This document shows positions 38,601 through 47,700 of a stretch of DNA of 64,000 bases, piece by piece (positions within the stretch are counted from its first letter, which is position 1; each line of letters begins with the position of its first letter). A program made the translations under genes and the position numbers. The notes under the pieces were generated by a model. It made no database searches and was not told the origin of the DNA. It worked only from the letters and a program-made list of their open reading frames with translations. The stretch lies in assembly GCA_037179385.1 (NCBI GenBank), contig CM074180.1, positions 29,865,455 through 29,929,454 of the forward strand. The letters are read 5' to 3'. Origin of the DNA: Holothuria scabra. Taxonomy: Eukaryota > Echinodermata > Holothuroidea > Aspidochirotida > Holothuriidae.

Positions 38601-41600
38601 AGTACCAATTCTCCTAACCTTCTTACTGAAGCCCCTCCCACAATTGTCTGAAATTCATCTTCATCCAGACACAATCTCAGTTAATTGCTTCAGGGTGAGT
38701 ACAGAAAAACTCAATAATCAAAACACTCTCAGTACCGTTCATGCTGTGTAATATAAGCTTTGGCACTCTTCATTGTTTGAATTAGCTGTCAATCAAAGAG
38801 CTGAGCCAATTGAGAATTTAGGTACCTGGGTACCAAAATGGTAGTTTGGGGGGAGAGGTTTGGCCCTTTAAGGTTTCTGTCTGTGTATGAAGTGTCCTTT
38901 TTAGATTTGCCCATCCTGAAGTTTTTGATGTATCTTCTCTGTTTTCTCCAGGTAAACCTTGGTGTGGATGATATAGAAACTATTTTAAACACCCTCATCT
39001 ATGATGGAAAAGTAGAGATGACAGTTTCTGTGAATAAGACAGAACAAAAGGGCAGAACTAAAATGTTTAGAGCAATTCAGCCATTAACTGAGCCTGCAGG
39101 CATCATGCGCATCCCATGTGGAGTCTGTCCTGTGAGTAATCTGTTTGTTTCAATCTTATTTAATCATTTCCTTGAAATCTGCTTGATTTTTTTTAGGTCA
39201 ATCCATTAGTATCTTGTCATGTAGCTGACTGACTTTTCACTCATTAGTAGATAGAGGGTTGCTTTTAGTAATGACCTCATCCCCCACCCCCATGACATGT
39301 TCTCTCTGAAGAGCAGTGAGTTTGCACTTTTGCCTTAACAAAACTAACTAATCAAACATATGCTATCAGTAAGATGATCCAATTTAATTAGCCCAGAGTT
39401 CACTTGGCAATGAGTAAGCAGCTTTGTTGCACCAGTTTGGCCAAAGAACAGCCCTTTGTCTTGGTGAGAACAAAATCTGTTAAGAGATTAGCTGGGGTGG
39501 CCAGGCAGATGGGATTAAAATGCCATTATCTAGAACTGTGGTGTTTGACACAGTATTGTTTACATCAAAGGACCGTCGCTCGGTGGTTTTTACTAAAGAA
39601 TTCTGTATTAGGCATATCACAGCATGCCCTTCCCTCAAAGAAAAAAGAAGATTGTCCCTCCCAATTAAAGTTCAGAAATTTTGTTCATCATGGGAGTATT
39701 TTATTTAATTTGGTCTGACTTTAAATTTTGCCTTTTAATGTAGGCAAAGATGGATTTAATAAAAATGGAGAGAAATTTTTATGAAGAATGTTTGCTTCAG
39801 GATGCCTTAACATGTGTATGTTGTAAAAGTTGGAAACCATGCATAAGACATTTGAAATCATTTCGAAAAATGGAAAAATGGTGGTAAATGTCGCCCTGAT
39901 AGGATATCATAGACTAACTTTGAGTCACCTTGGCCAGCTCAACTTGGACCAATAGGTTGGAAACTGAGCCGTAAAAGTCTAACTTACAGACTAGCTAACC
40001 AACTAACTTATGGTGACACTGTGTCAGTTGCCATTAATAGCACAATCTCTAGAATGATATAAGCAACAATGAAGCTGTTTAGTGCTAGTTGTCCATAATT
40101 TGTTGCTTTATCATATGAACCTACTAAAGAAGCAGAATTTCTTTTTTCTTTGGAAGGTAATCTCTTTTTCCAAAAGTATAATGTACAAAATTATTTTGGA
40201 ATGTGGTATTTGTGAGTAGGTCAAGTATTTTAGAATAATAAATAAGACACCATCATCACAGTATTAAATTGGTCAACAGGTTGAGCTGCTGCCATGGCAA
40301 TACATCTGTCTTTTTGTCTGTCCATCAGCATTGGATAAAAAGCTACTGTCTGCAGTTTGATTGATTGATCCTTGTTTATGTTGGTATGGTCATAAAACGT
40401 ATCAAGTGCTTGAAAATTATGGTGACAGAAAGTTGGTCAAGGGGCATGTGTGGTAGTGAGAAGCCAAAATGTGCAGTAGTGAAAAAGTCTTCAAGTACTT
40501 TATCTTTTTTTGGAATCCTTTCAGATTTGATGGAGTATTAAGGAGATAAAAGTCATCTAAGTTGTTGTACTTTGAAGTAGTTCACAGATTATTTGGAGTC
40601 AAAAAAGGTGTTAGACAAAAGAAGGTCATAGAGTGTTTATTATGCATGCAAGTACTGTGATTTAAGTTGGAGTTTTTTCGAATTTGGCAAGTGTTTTCAG
40701 TAAGTAGATTGTGGATCATCAGAGTTGCATCTGTCAAAGTAATTTTAATGTCATATGAATTATGCAGAGATCAGTGAAATCATCATGCAGAAGCCTTCAA
40801 CTGTTTAGGGTTTTGCACATATTTTATAAGACTGGCCAGAGTGTCCTGTTATTGATAGATCTTGGTAGTTTCACTTCCAAATAAAGTCATTTTGGGACAG
40901 AGAGGTCAAAAGATGAAATCAATCAAAAGCCGACAGTTCATCAGGGTTATAACAAAATCACATTTAATGGGAGTCAGTGTCAAATAGAGGACCAGTCATT
41001 TCAGTTGTATTTATCATGTATTAGGGGTCATTCAGATATCAAACAGTGAAATCATGCATGATCTGCAAGTTGTGGTGGTTCTGTGCTAGTTTTTTCAATT
41101 TGAGAAAAGTGTACAGTGTTTGATGGATCATCAAAGACTTACTTTTTGAAGTTGAACAAAGGTCATTTGGGGTCAAATAGAGTTCAAATACTGACATGGA
41201 TCAGAAGTCATCGCCAAAGGAACAAATATCCTCATTCCAGGTAGTTCAGGTTCGCCGTACCTTAGTTACATTACTTAAATCTTCCTTGTTCAGAGACATG
41301 TAGTAGTTTATTGCTCAAGGGCATATTCTTATGATAATAATCTAATGGTATAATGGTAATCTATGCATTATGTGTGACTGTGAGCTGTTCCAAGTATTTG
41401 CATCTTGTAATGTCCACACTAGATGGCAGAAACTTGCAGGTTTAAAAACTTGTTGATAAATGAGAGGGTGTTTTTAAAGGATAATTTTTTAATTTGAAAA
41501 TGGCAAGTAAAACATTTTACCACAGAGAACGATCCTAGGCATAGAAGGAGTTAACAGCTTATAACGTATTTGCTATTAATGTATGTAACATGTCAATAAG

Positions 41601-41853
41601 AGATGGCCAAAGAAAAACATTTTTCCACATTTTTTGTGTTTTGATATCATTTAAAAAGCACCATCAATTGAGAATTTTCCTTTCCTCTAAGGAAAAATGT
41701 GCTTTTTGGTCATGAGTTTCTGTCTTCAAAGTTGCTACTTTTTCATAGATTTATTTTTGTCTTTTCTATAACCAGGTTTTTGATAATTGTTATGAAGGCG
41801 GAGCAGTTTCTCCTTCTACATGCATATACATGAAGGAATGGATGGACTACTGA
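20522..41853 (+). CDS. POLR3F: POLR3F, RNA polymerase III subunit RPC6/RPC39 (8 exons, complete)
   Basis: Subunit of the Pol III-specific RPC3/RPC6/RPC7 subcomplex, which takes part in TFIIIB contact and promoter opening; a TFIIE-beta-like tandem winged-helix protein of the nucleus. Exons: 20522-20607, 33509-33626, 34934-35004, 35169-35349, 36259-36402, 36970-37083, 38952-39131, 41776-41853. They total 972 nt: 323 residues plus TGA (human protein 316). All introns are GT-AG, and split codons (AG|A at Arg29, GT|T at Val92) restore the reading frame. Family signatures: GSDNQERLVYQII, EAGNKGIW, NKILKKLE, KKKVYML, PDRSVTGGAWYSDQDF, CFKFLQ, EVWKYI, DDIETILNTLIYDGKVEM. The C-terminal CGVCP, DNC and STC supply Cys294, 297, 303 and 314, spaced as the [4Fe-4S] ligands of human RPC39. 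The start is fixed by exon 1, whose phase matches exon 2 across 12.9 kb. The first 29 residues are poorly conserved, so exon 1 is slightly less certain than the rest. Confidence 0.96.
21404..22198 (+). pseudogene. CR1-like ORF1: Cys-rich finger plus SGNH esterase, frameshifted at the C-terminus
   Basis: 264 codons. The N-terminus has a CxxC-rich pattern (CCEDCGMW, later CRKCNR), compatible with the PHD-like finger reported for CR1 ORF1 proteins. Residues about 125-264 are an SGNH/GDSL-type esterase: FVGDSITRF carries the nucleophile Ser, VGTNNL the block III Asn, and KDGLH the Asp and His of the last block. All catalytic positions are present. The frame stops right after that His (TAG at 22196), while the sequence 22197-22265 reads on in another frame as QRANELGRLV and then a stop. 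One lost base therefore cut about 22 residues. The esterase is thought to act in the element's life cycle; its substrate is unknown. Confidence 0.85.
22374..23273 (+). pseudogene. CR1-like ORF2, endonuclease domain (broken at its 3' end)
   Basis: Apurinic-like endonuclease of a non-LTR retrotransposon, which nicks target DNA for reverse transcription. Motifs: FANVRSISNK (the Asn motif), TESWL (catalytic Glu), YRSPNS, FGDFNFPDIDW (Asp and Asn) and CSDHDLISF (the SDH motif). All catalytic residues are visible. The frame ends at 23273 after a frameshift; the following 23262-23395 continues the protein in other frames (RKKRKCWRRYK, then LVKDTKAKFEK) before the reverse-transcriptase frame opens. 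Confidence 0.88.
23399..24922 (+). pseudogene. CR1-like ORF2, reverse-transcriptase domain
   Basis: 507 codons with the standard fingers and palm blocks: SKAPGPDGIHP, WRVANVTPIFKKG, NYRPVSLTSV, QHGFLPSRSC, YLDFQKAFDKV (first catalytic Asp), SGVPQGSVLGP, KFADDTKLY (catalytic Asp pair) and LGVVI. The thumb region includes VRPHLDYAAQAW and QKRATRLIPE. A lost G in the run at about 24864-24868 shifts the frame, so the true C-terminus continues at 24877-25140 (MLQVYKFL to DCGRI). The truncated copy at 14.1-15.0 kb keeps that G and reads through. Expected role: copying element RNA into DNA at the nicked target. Confidence 0.9.
24877..25140 (+). pseudogene. C-terminal end of the CR1-like ORF2, displaced by frameshift
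   Basis: This 87-codon frame continues the reverse-transcriptase protein after the single-base loss near 24868. It matches residue for residue the end of the 173-codon frame at 14385-14906, where both parts are one ORF. It ends in FFHDCGRI and TAA. It is not a gene of its own. Confidence 0.85.
25480..25960 (+). pseudogene. relic of a second non-LTR reverse transcriptase (C-terminal part)
   Basis: After a one-base loss (GAGTATTTGGGGTGACC, where another G would keep Tyr-Leu-Gly-Val in frame), the frame 25555-25947 reads NLNWSKHIQFVCNKGNK, LIRPSLEYACSIWDPNQ and LEGVQRR. These are the typical post-catalytic segments of jockey/CR1-group reverse transcriptases. The sequence differs clearly from the neighbouring CR1-like element, so it is another family. 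After about 25780 it degenerates. No catalytic core remains. Confidence 0.75.
26250..27474 (+). mobile_element. PIF/Harbinger-type DNA transposon relic
   Basis: The ends share an inverted GGTCTCACATAC / GTACGTGAGACC (26251-26262 and 27462-27473, one mismatch). Just inside, GTTAACACCGCG on the left and ACACCGCGTTT, CCGAGTTAACCCGC on the right look like related subterminal sequence. The middle carries the N-terminus of a Harbinger-like transposase. With 1.2 kb and no catalytic domain, it is an internally deleted, non-autonomous remnant. The 3-bp target duplication expected of this superfamily could not be read with certainty. Confidence 0.6.
26548..27009 (+). pseudogene. Harbinger-like transposase, N-terminal fragment
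   Basis: Frame 26548-26886 encodes RQRLLWIKPRTSAVFGTML, then FQVDRDTFTFICDRLRPAIE and KQDT, the DNA-binding/helical region that precedes the DDE domain in HARBI1-like proteins. A one-base frameshift near 26880 moves the continuation to another frame, VEKRVAITLWRLATNAEFRT then VGKIFGQ, which ends at a TAG (27007-27009). The nuclease domain with its acidic triad is missing. The fragment cannot move by itself. Confidence 0.7.
29012..31150 (+). repeat. hairpin-headed minisatellite element, plus-oriented copy (about 13 units of ~145 bp)
   Basis: It begins with a 29-nt hairpin (29012-29040, GATTCCTTGCC / GGCAAGGAATC with 7-nt loop) and a TG/TATG microsatellite. Degenerate tandem units of about 145 bp follow. 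Each unit typically has CGATATCTCAAGATAGGAA, then CATATTTGGTA, then CCTATTGTTTTTGG, then AGGTCAAAGGTCA and GGTCACCAGGGGTCA. Perfect AGGTCAAAGGTCA occurs at 29511, 29960, 30246, 30391, 30683 and 31086, with one-mismatch versions in other units. A second TG-rich tract lies at about 30100-30135. No ORF of interest is present. The 3' end of this copy is unclear. Confidence 0.85.
31371..33071 (-). repeat. hairpin-headed minisatellite element, minus-oriented copy
   Basis: This is the same family as the array to its left, inverted. Its head is the 29-nt hairpin 33043-33071 (one stem mismatch), followed on the minus strand by a TG microsatellite (about 32975-33030 as CA on plus). About ten ~150-bp units then carry TGACCTTTGACCT on the plus strand; perfect copies start at 31679, 31824, 32396 and 32699. 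The tail at 31371-31404 is the reverse complement of the tail seen at 42837-42863. Part of the array is duplicated: the sequence starting CTTTCTTGAAACACTGTGCA occurs at 31481 and again about 558 bp later at 32039. Confidence 0.85.
35872..36112. mobile_element. MITE with TTAA ends, diverged copy in POLR3F intron 4
   Basis: Starts TTAAAGGCCTAAACCTTTCA and ends GACTCCTTTAA. It shares CAAAACTCTCTCAGTA, CAGTGTAATAAGGGC and GCTGTCAATCAAAGAGCTGT with the copy at 38573. It lies 146 bp upstream of exon 5. Confidence 0.55.
38311..38556 (+). repeat. tRNA-derived SINE, diverged copy in a POLR3F intron
   Basis: Body motifs of the family are clear: GGGTCATGCCGAAGACTTC, GGAACCTTCTGCCATTGTGC, AAAACAAGCCAGTGAGCCAC, GGGCCATAAAACTCC and a CTAACTAAC tail. 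The head (GTGGTTATAGCATCCAACTT, then GGAGTTGGAGTCC) differs from the other copies. It abuts a TTAA-type MITE on its right. Confidence 0.75.
38573..38871. mobile_element. MITE with TTAA ends (299 bp) in POLR3F intron 6
   Basis: The ends read TTAAAGGCCCAGTTCTCCCA and, inverted, TTAAAGGGCCAAACCTCTCC: inverted termini flanked by TTAA, the target used by Kolobok and piggyBac transposons. Internal marks are CAAAACACTCTCAGTA, GCTGTGTAATATAAGC and GCTGTCAATCAAAGAGCTGA. No coding capacity. Confidence 0.65.
39132..41775 (+). other. POLR3F intron 7
   Basis: Contains a SINE fragment (39930-40010) and, at about 40400-41240, eroded GGTCA-bearing sequence (AAAGGTCATTTGGGGTCAAA near 41157) that may be a decayed hairpin-headed element. 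Otherwise no feature. Confidence 0.5.
39930..40010 (+). repeat. tRNA-derived SINE, 3' fragment
   Basis: Only the last part is left: CAACTTGGACCAATAGGTTG, GAAACTGAGCCGTAAAAG, CTAACTTACAGACTAGCTAACC. It lies in POLR3F intron 7. Confidence 0.6.
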
Positions 41854-42179
41854 ATTCTGGAAGAAGTGTGCAATACAAAATAGAGGAAAAGTTCCTGTCA
41901 CTTGAGGCAATTCTCGGACTAATTCTGATGGAAGCTGGTTTTAGAGGAGGCACCGAGACGGATGAAAAATACTCTAAACATCTGGCTTTGGAAGAATAGT
42001 TCATCATGGAGATAAAGGAGCATTGTGCTCGATTACTTGAGGATCAAGCAGGGTCAAAGGTCACTTCCAACAAGTTGAAGAGAGGACAATATGAAAGTAG
42101 AACAGACACTGAGACAGACCCATGATATATTCTAAATAGTTATGTAGGGTTTTATGCATCAATGTCACCCACAGCCTTT

Positions 42180-42866
42180 TTTGATTCCTTGTCAAAGGCA
42201 GCCAAGGAATCTATCATGCAATGGTAGTGTCATGTGAGTTTGTGTACACATTGTCAACTGATTATGTGGAACAAGAGACAACAATGGGGTGACATATGTG
42301 TGAGTGTTTATGGCTCTGCTTGTAAACACAATATTTCAAGGTGGGTAATGACTGACTCTTTCTTACAGATTTTTCATGTTGAAAGAAAGAACCCCATTGT
42401 TTTTGGTAGAGGCTAAAGGTCATTTGAGTCTATTAGATGGAGGTAAAATTACAGAAACCTCAAAAATGGCTAGTAAACATGATATCTGAAGTACCAACAC
42501 TTCATATTTGGGTATATAGATTTTTCATGCTGAGAGAAAGAACTGTATTATTTTTGTAGAAACCAAAGGTCATTTGAGGTCACCAGGGGTAAAACTACAA
42601 GCTCGCTTTAATGGCTTATAAACACAGTTCAACCTTACTAATTCGGTACAGATCAGAGGTCATGTCAGGTTATCATAGGTCAAATATTGTCCATCTCAGG
42701 TCATCAGAAGTTGAAAGCAGAATTTCCTAAGAATTCCTACAATTGTCATCTGGGGTCATCAGAGGTCAAAAAGTGAAATTTTCTGAGTTTTCCCAAGATC
42801 CTCAAAATTTCTCAAGAATTCTCAAGATCAGCAAGGAATCACTAAGCCTTTGAGCTTTCTGGTTCA
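42180..42866 (+). repeat. hairpin-headed minisatellite element, short copy downstream of POLR3F
   Basis: Head hairpin 42183-42211 (GATTCCTTGTC / GCCAAGGAATC, one mismatch, same 29-nt length), then TG-rich sequence. Three or four eroded units follow with AGGTCATTTGAGGTCACC-like segments (for example CATTTGAGGTCACCAGGGGT near 42570). The tail CAAGGAATCACTAAGCC... (42832-42863) matches, inverted, the tail of the copy at 31371. Head and tail carry GATTCCTTG and CAAGGAATC as short inverted termini, which defines the family ends. Confidence 0.75.
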
Positions 42867-42889
42867 GGTTATGGGCTCTTCTCGATTGT

Positions 42890-42975
42890 TTGCAAATGCA
42901 GAGCATCATTCACAACACGAGGTCCATTCCACTTTAAAGTCTTTGGGTATGACTCAACCTGGGAGCAGAATTTTT
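42890..42975 (-). repeat. tRNA-derived SINE, internal fragment
   Basis: The reverse complement of the family body is readable: GAGTCATACCCAAAGACTTT, then GGACCTCGTGTTGTGAATGA. Head and tail are gone. It lies immediately after the short hairpin-headed element. Confidence 0.5.
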
Positions 42976-43699
42976 ACAAGGTTTTTTGCAGTTAAGTCTC
43001 CTAGAAAGACTTTTTTACTTCATTGAATATCTAGCTTCTGGAAAATTTTCTTCACAAATGACTTTTGGAAGTATGAAGTTAGTGTCAGCATCAGTAAGGG
43101 CGATCAATAAACCTATCCAGTTTCCCCTGCAGTTTTTGTTTTTGAGAAGGTGAGGCAGTTTTTCAAGGTAATTTACATGTTAAAGCATATTTCTCCCACA
43201 GTGATGTGAAGATTATTGACAAAATGAAGCATTTTGAGTTGATATAGTTTAATGATGCATAGTATGTTACAAAATAAATGTCATAAAAGTGAAATTACAT
43301 TTGTTTGTAAGTGACTTATTGTGACTTTTGGAAAAATTTGATCTTCATTTACTGTAGTCTGACAAAATATGAAGGGAAGTACATAATGAGATATCTATAG
43401 AAGTGAGGAATACATTTAGTATATAGTGAGCAGTATTTTATTGTCCTTTAGGAACACATAATTCAAGGGTACAGAGTTAAAGATTGCAGAATTAATAAAT
43501 TCAGATTGTTTGCCCTTTTACCAGTCATGTCAAATTCATACTTCAAAATCAAATTGCCCAAAGTAAAATACGTATGGAAAGACACACACCAGCATGCACA
43601 ATCGTGATTGCTTTTAATCAAATGAACATGTATTCATTGCACAGCGAAAGCATTGGTCACTCAGCTGTGCTGCTAAGGGTTCGCAGGCTTCTTCCATGA

Positions 43700-44530
43700 G
43701 GGAAAAATCAAGAAAAAAAGTTTTTTTTCTTCTTGAAAGGTTTCTTCCAGTTTCTTCAACTTAAAGTGGAAGAAACCAGAACAAACTTAATATTTGAATG
43801 AAAATGGTGTTAATTTGTAATTTACAATTTCCTTTAATCTACCATCATGTCTAATACAACACATACATGTACTGACGCTTTCTTTGGGTTACCCTAGGCT
43901 GGGACACAAGTACTGTAGGCAAACAGTATTAATGTGTAGGTCTAAAGTATATGCATAATCGACTTTCATACTAAGTTGTTAACCTCCATTTGACATCATA
44001 CAGTAGATTCATGCATTAAAGTGGGAGCTGTAACTAAGGGGATTCACACATTAGCACAAATTATTCATAAACATTGTTTGGTAACAACCCAGACTAGGTA
44101 TTGTGCAATCACCATCTTCATTAAAATCCAGTGAGCTTCCCGCTGCCAGTGGACTTGCATTTAAATACATGATCCCACCCTTTCACATTCCTTCAAACCT
44201 CATCCTGACAATTTTCACATCTCTGCTGTCTTAACTGATACTGGAAGCGGGTATTTTTTAAGATTTTGTGGCAAGGTTTAAGTAAGAGTTTGACGAGGAT
44301 TGACAATGCAATTTTTTGAAAGAGGATAGATTTTCGATTTTCACTCTTTTCATACTTCAAGTTTCATCCTCCATTGAAGACACCTATTTGAGTACCTATT
44401 CCTCAGTTGTATAATGGTCATTCCACGATTTTTTCTAGTTTCTTCCTGAAGAAACCTTGAAGAAACAGGGTTTTTCCAATTTCTTCCACTTTTTGAAAGA
44501 AACCAGTTTTTTTTCTGGAAGAAACCAAAT
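43700..44530. repeat. TTTCTTCC / GGAAGAAA hairpin-forming repeats
   Basis: Two clusters (about 43708-43780 and 44435-44527) alternate TTTCTTCCA and TGGAAGAAACC in both orientations, as if they were the two ends of one non-coding element. No coding content. They lie between the POLR3F and cystatin stop codons. Confidence 0.45.
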
Positions 44531-44796
44531 CCTTGTGCTGCCAGTCTGAAGTTCGAATGAGAGAAGAATTTAAAAGTGACATATTGCATTGATCACTGTA
44601 GGCTAATCATAATTTTGGTAGTGGCTATGATTATATTTTTGTCCTGACCTTTACTTAAGAAAGAAAAAGAAAATGACTACATTTTGTAAACTAAAACCAA
44701 GAGGTCATCATTAATTCATGTTTCGAAATAGTGACAAAAATGAGACCGTATTAGGTGCTTCCGCTTCTATGTACGATCCTGCGCATGACTTCAGCT

Positions 44797-47700
44797 TTAG
44801 CCGCTTTCCTCTCTGCATTCATAGTTGGTCATTTGCATGAAATCGTCCAAGACCGGTACATAGACTTGAACTATGCAGACCACAGGCTAGAAAAAAGGAA
44901 TAAAACAGTCACAAGGTTTTATGTATTATAGTTTTTAAAGTTACATGTAGTTTTACGGCACAGTTTTCAAGCAATTGGTTCAAGACCAGCCACTGCCTTT
45001 TTCTAATTGCGGCTCACTGGCTTGTTTTCTCTACTCCTTTGTTTATGTTGAGCACCAAGCACAATGGCAGTAGGTTCCAATTTAAAGTCTTCGATATGAC
45101 CCGACCAATAATTGAACTCCCGACCTACCGACAGCGAATCGGATGCTCAAAAAACTTGACCATGCAGTCGGTTAAAACTTAAAAGAGTATCCAAAGAAAG
45201 TGCATATACACTAGGTAATAACAAATATAACTTTCTTTTTGTTGAACAGAATGTTTCTTTTAAATATTAAGAGCTTAACAATGAAATGAAAAGGGCACTA
45301 ACATATCCCTGTCAACTTAAGAGTTATTTTAATCTCAAACAAAGAATCACTCTTTCTTTATTAAGAAGTCAAGTTGAAAAGACGACTCCCTTATTTTATG
45401 CAAGAAGGCATTCGTTCCCATGCCATCGTTGCAACAATCAACTGACCTCTTCGGGTAGGAATGGGTAACCCAACAAAAAGTATTGATAACACGGGAAACA
45501 TGTAATGTTCTTATCACACCCAACTGAGATATATTCAGGCCCGTATCCAGGATGGGATTGAAGGGTTCGAAGGAACCCTGCAACGTCTGGAATTGCTAGT
45601 ATAGTTCTTTATTATGTCGTGAAATGTTTTGTGCTTTATGTCCCAGGTGGCATTTGCAAGTCTTGAAAACTTTCTGTCAAGTTCGACCGCCTTTTCAAGC
45701 ATATTCTTGATAATTTACACGCTTTTCGCTTCCACCAAATGGGTCTTTCTGAGCAAAGGGAGCGTGACAAAAAAACAAACAAACAACAGCAACAACAAGA
45801 CTGAACGTTATGTCGGGAATTTTGCCAGAAATTGGAAACGAAATTTGTCTCGAAATGCAATAAACATGGACCTTCAGAGTGTCATATTTACCTCATCTCT
45901 CAAAATAAAAAACAGGTAAAACGATGGAAGCTTAAGGGTGCCCATCTTCAACTGTTCAAGTCCTATAAATCATTTGCGCCGTCAGCAAGGGTGGCGCTAA
46001 CAAAGGGGGCATGGCTGCATTCCGTTGAAGAAATGATTCATTTTGGGTGGAGGGAGCCGTAATTCGGACTGTTATAGATTAAAAAAAAAAATTAATTTAC
46101 TTCCGTTTCCCCGACGATGATCTGCATCGGGTTGCTAACATGAAGGGATGATGATGAAGGGCAGATTTTCAATACAATCTTCAACTTGTAAATTGCTGAT
46201 TTTCTCCTCAGACATTCAAGATAATTGAATTTTCTTCAACATAACCTGCACATTTCAAATATGTGTTTAAAGAAGACGAAAACAAGTTTTCTGTTTTAAA
46301 AATCCTTAATCCGTAAGATGAAATATTTCACCTTAACAATCTCCAGTCGTCTCGACAATTTAATCGATTTCTTCCATAGAAAGCAGGGAATATTTTCCAT
46401 AAAGGCCACAAAATTTTTAATTCATTGTCACCCATTGTCAAATTTTCTTCGGAAAAATTCTGTATTTCTCCAATGTATGCTCAAGATTATCAATTATTGT
46501 TAAAAAGGAAGCCAGCATTCTGTCAAAATTTGTCAATGTTGTCATAGAGCCTTTAACCATATGGTAAAATACATAACCCCAATAAAGGTCAGCTATCCTG
46601 ACGATCTACTACTGATTTTGCTCGTAGGAAGGGCAAATCCAACAAAATCCCCCAAAATTTCTATATAAAGCACATTAAAATCCAAATTTCTAACTTTCTC
46701 TAATGTAAGCTTTAGAATTTCAAATATCTCATAAAAATAGACATGTAATTTCCCAAATTGCACTTCCCCATTTCTGTTTGCAGCCCACCGCCCTTGTTGG
46801 GGTTGCAAGTTTCTGCCTCCCCCCCTCCTTTAGTCCTAATTGTTGGGGAGCTCGGTAACCTTGTCGGGCAAATCCTCGCCTTTAGCATTTGATGTCTGCG
46901 TCTGCTTAACTTGACAAAGTTAGTGTGCCACTTGTGGCAAATCCTAATCTCGACATAGAAAAGCCGCAGGCTTGATATCTGGCTGATCGAAGTTATGGTG
47001 ATTAAAATATGCAGTTTGTATTTGGGTCTAGAATTCGGCCTATTGTAATGGAAAAAACATGTCCTGGACGATCCTTGTTATTTTCAAATAAAAAAAAATC
47101 GGGGCGGGGGATATTCATTTCACTTAATATGAGATGCCTGTGAAATAATGTTCTGTACCCACGATATTACTAAAAATGAAGATAAAAGAACACACCTTTA
47201 GTTCACTGCCGCTTGGCAATAGTGGACATAATTGAACATTCACTGGGGGTTTACTGGATTTGACACATGTCGTTGGAGAAAGTTCGATTGTCAAGTTGTT
47301 GTTCGTACCAGCCACAATCTGGAAAATACAAGCAGTGCACAACTACACATATACATGTTATCCTTTGCATGATATTCTAGGTTAATCGTTTGGTGTAAAT
47401 ACCTTTGAAGGTCGTACTTCTGAAAATATGGGATCGACGCTTTACGTCAGAACTTTTCAATATTTGGTTTTGATCCCGGCGAATCCTTTTATTTTGTCAT
47501 TTTATTGCCAAATACTCTCACCCCAGATAGTTCCGATTTTCACGACCTACTGTACTTATACGTCTCCCGCAATAGTCTAAAACTCATTCTTATCAAGACA
47601 CTCTCTGTTTATTGCTTCAGGGCGACGGTATACACGAATCTGGACAGCAAGTGATGGTCTGATTTCAGTTGGCTATAGCTGGGGTCCGTCACCTTTAAAT

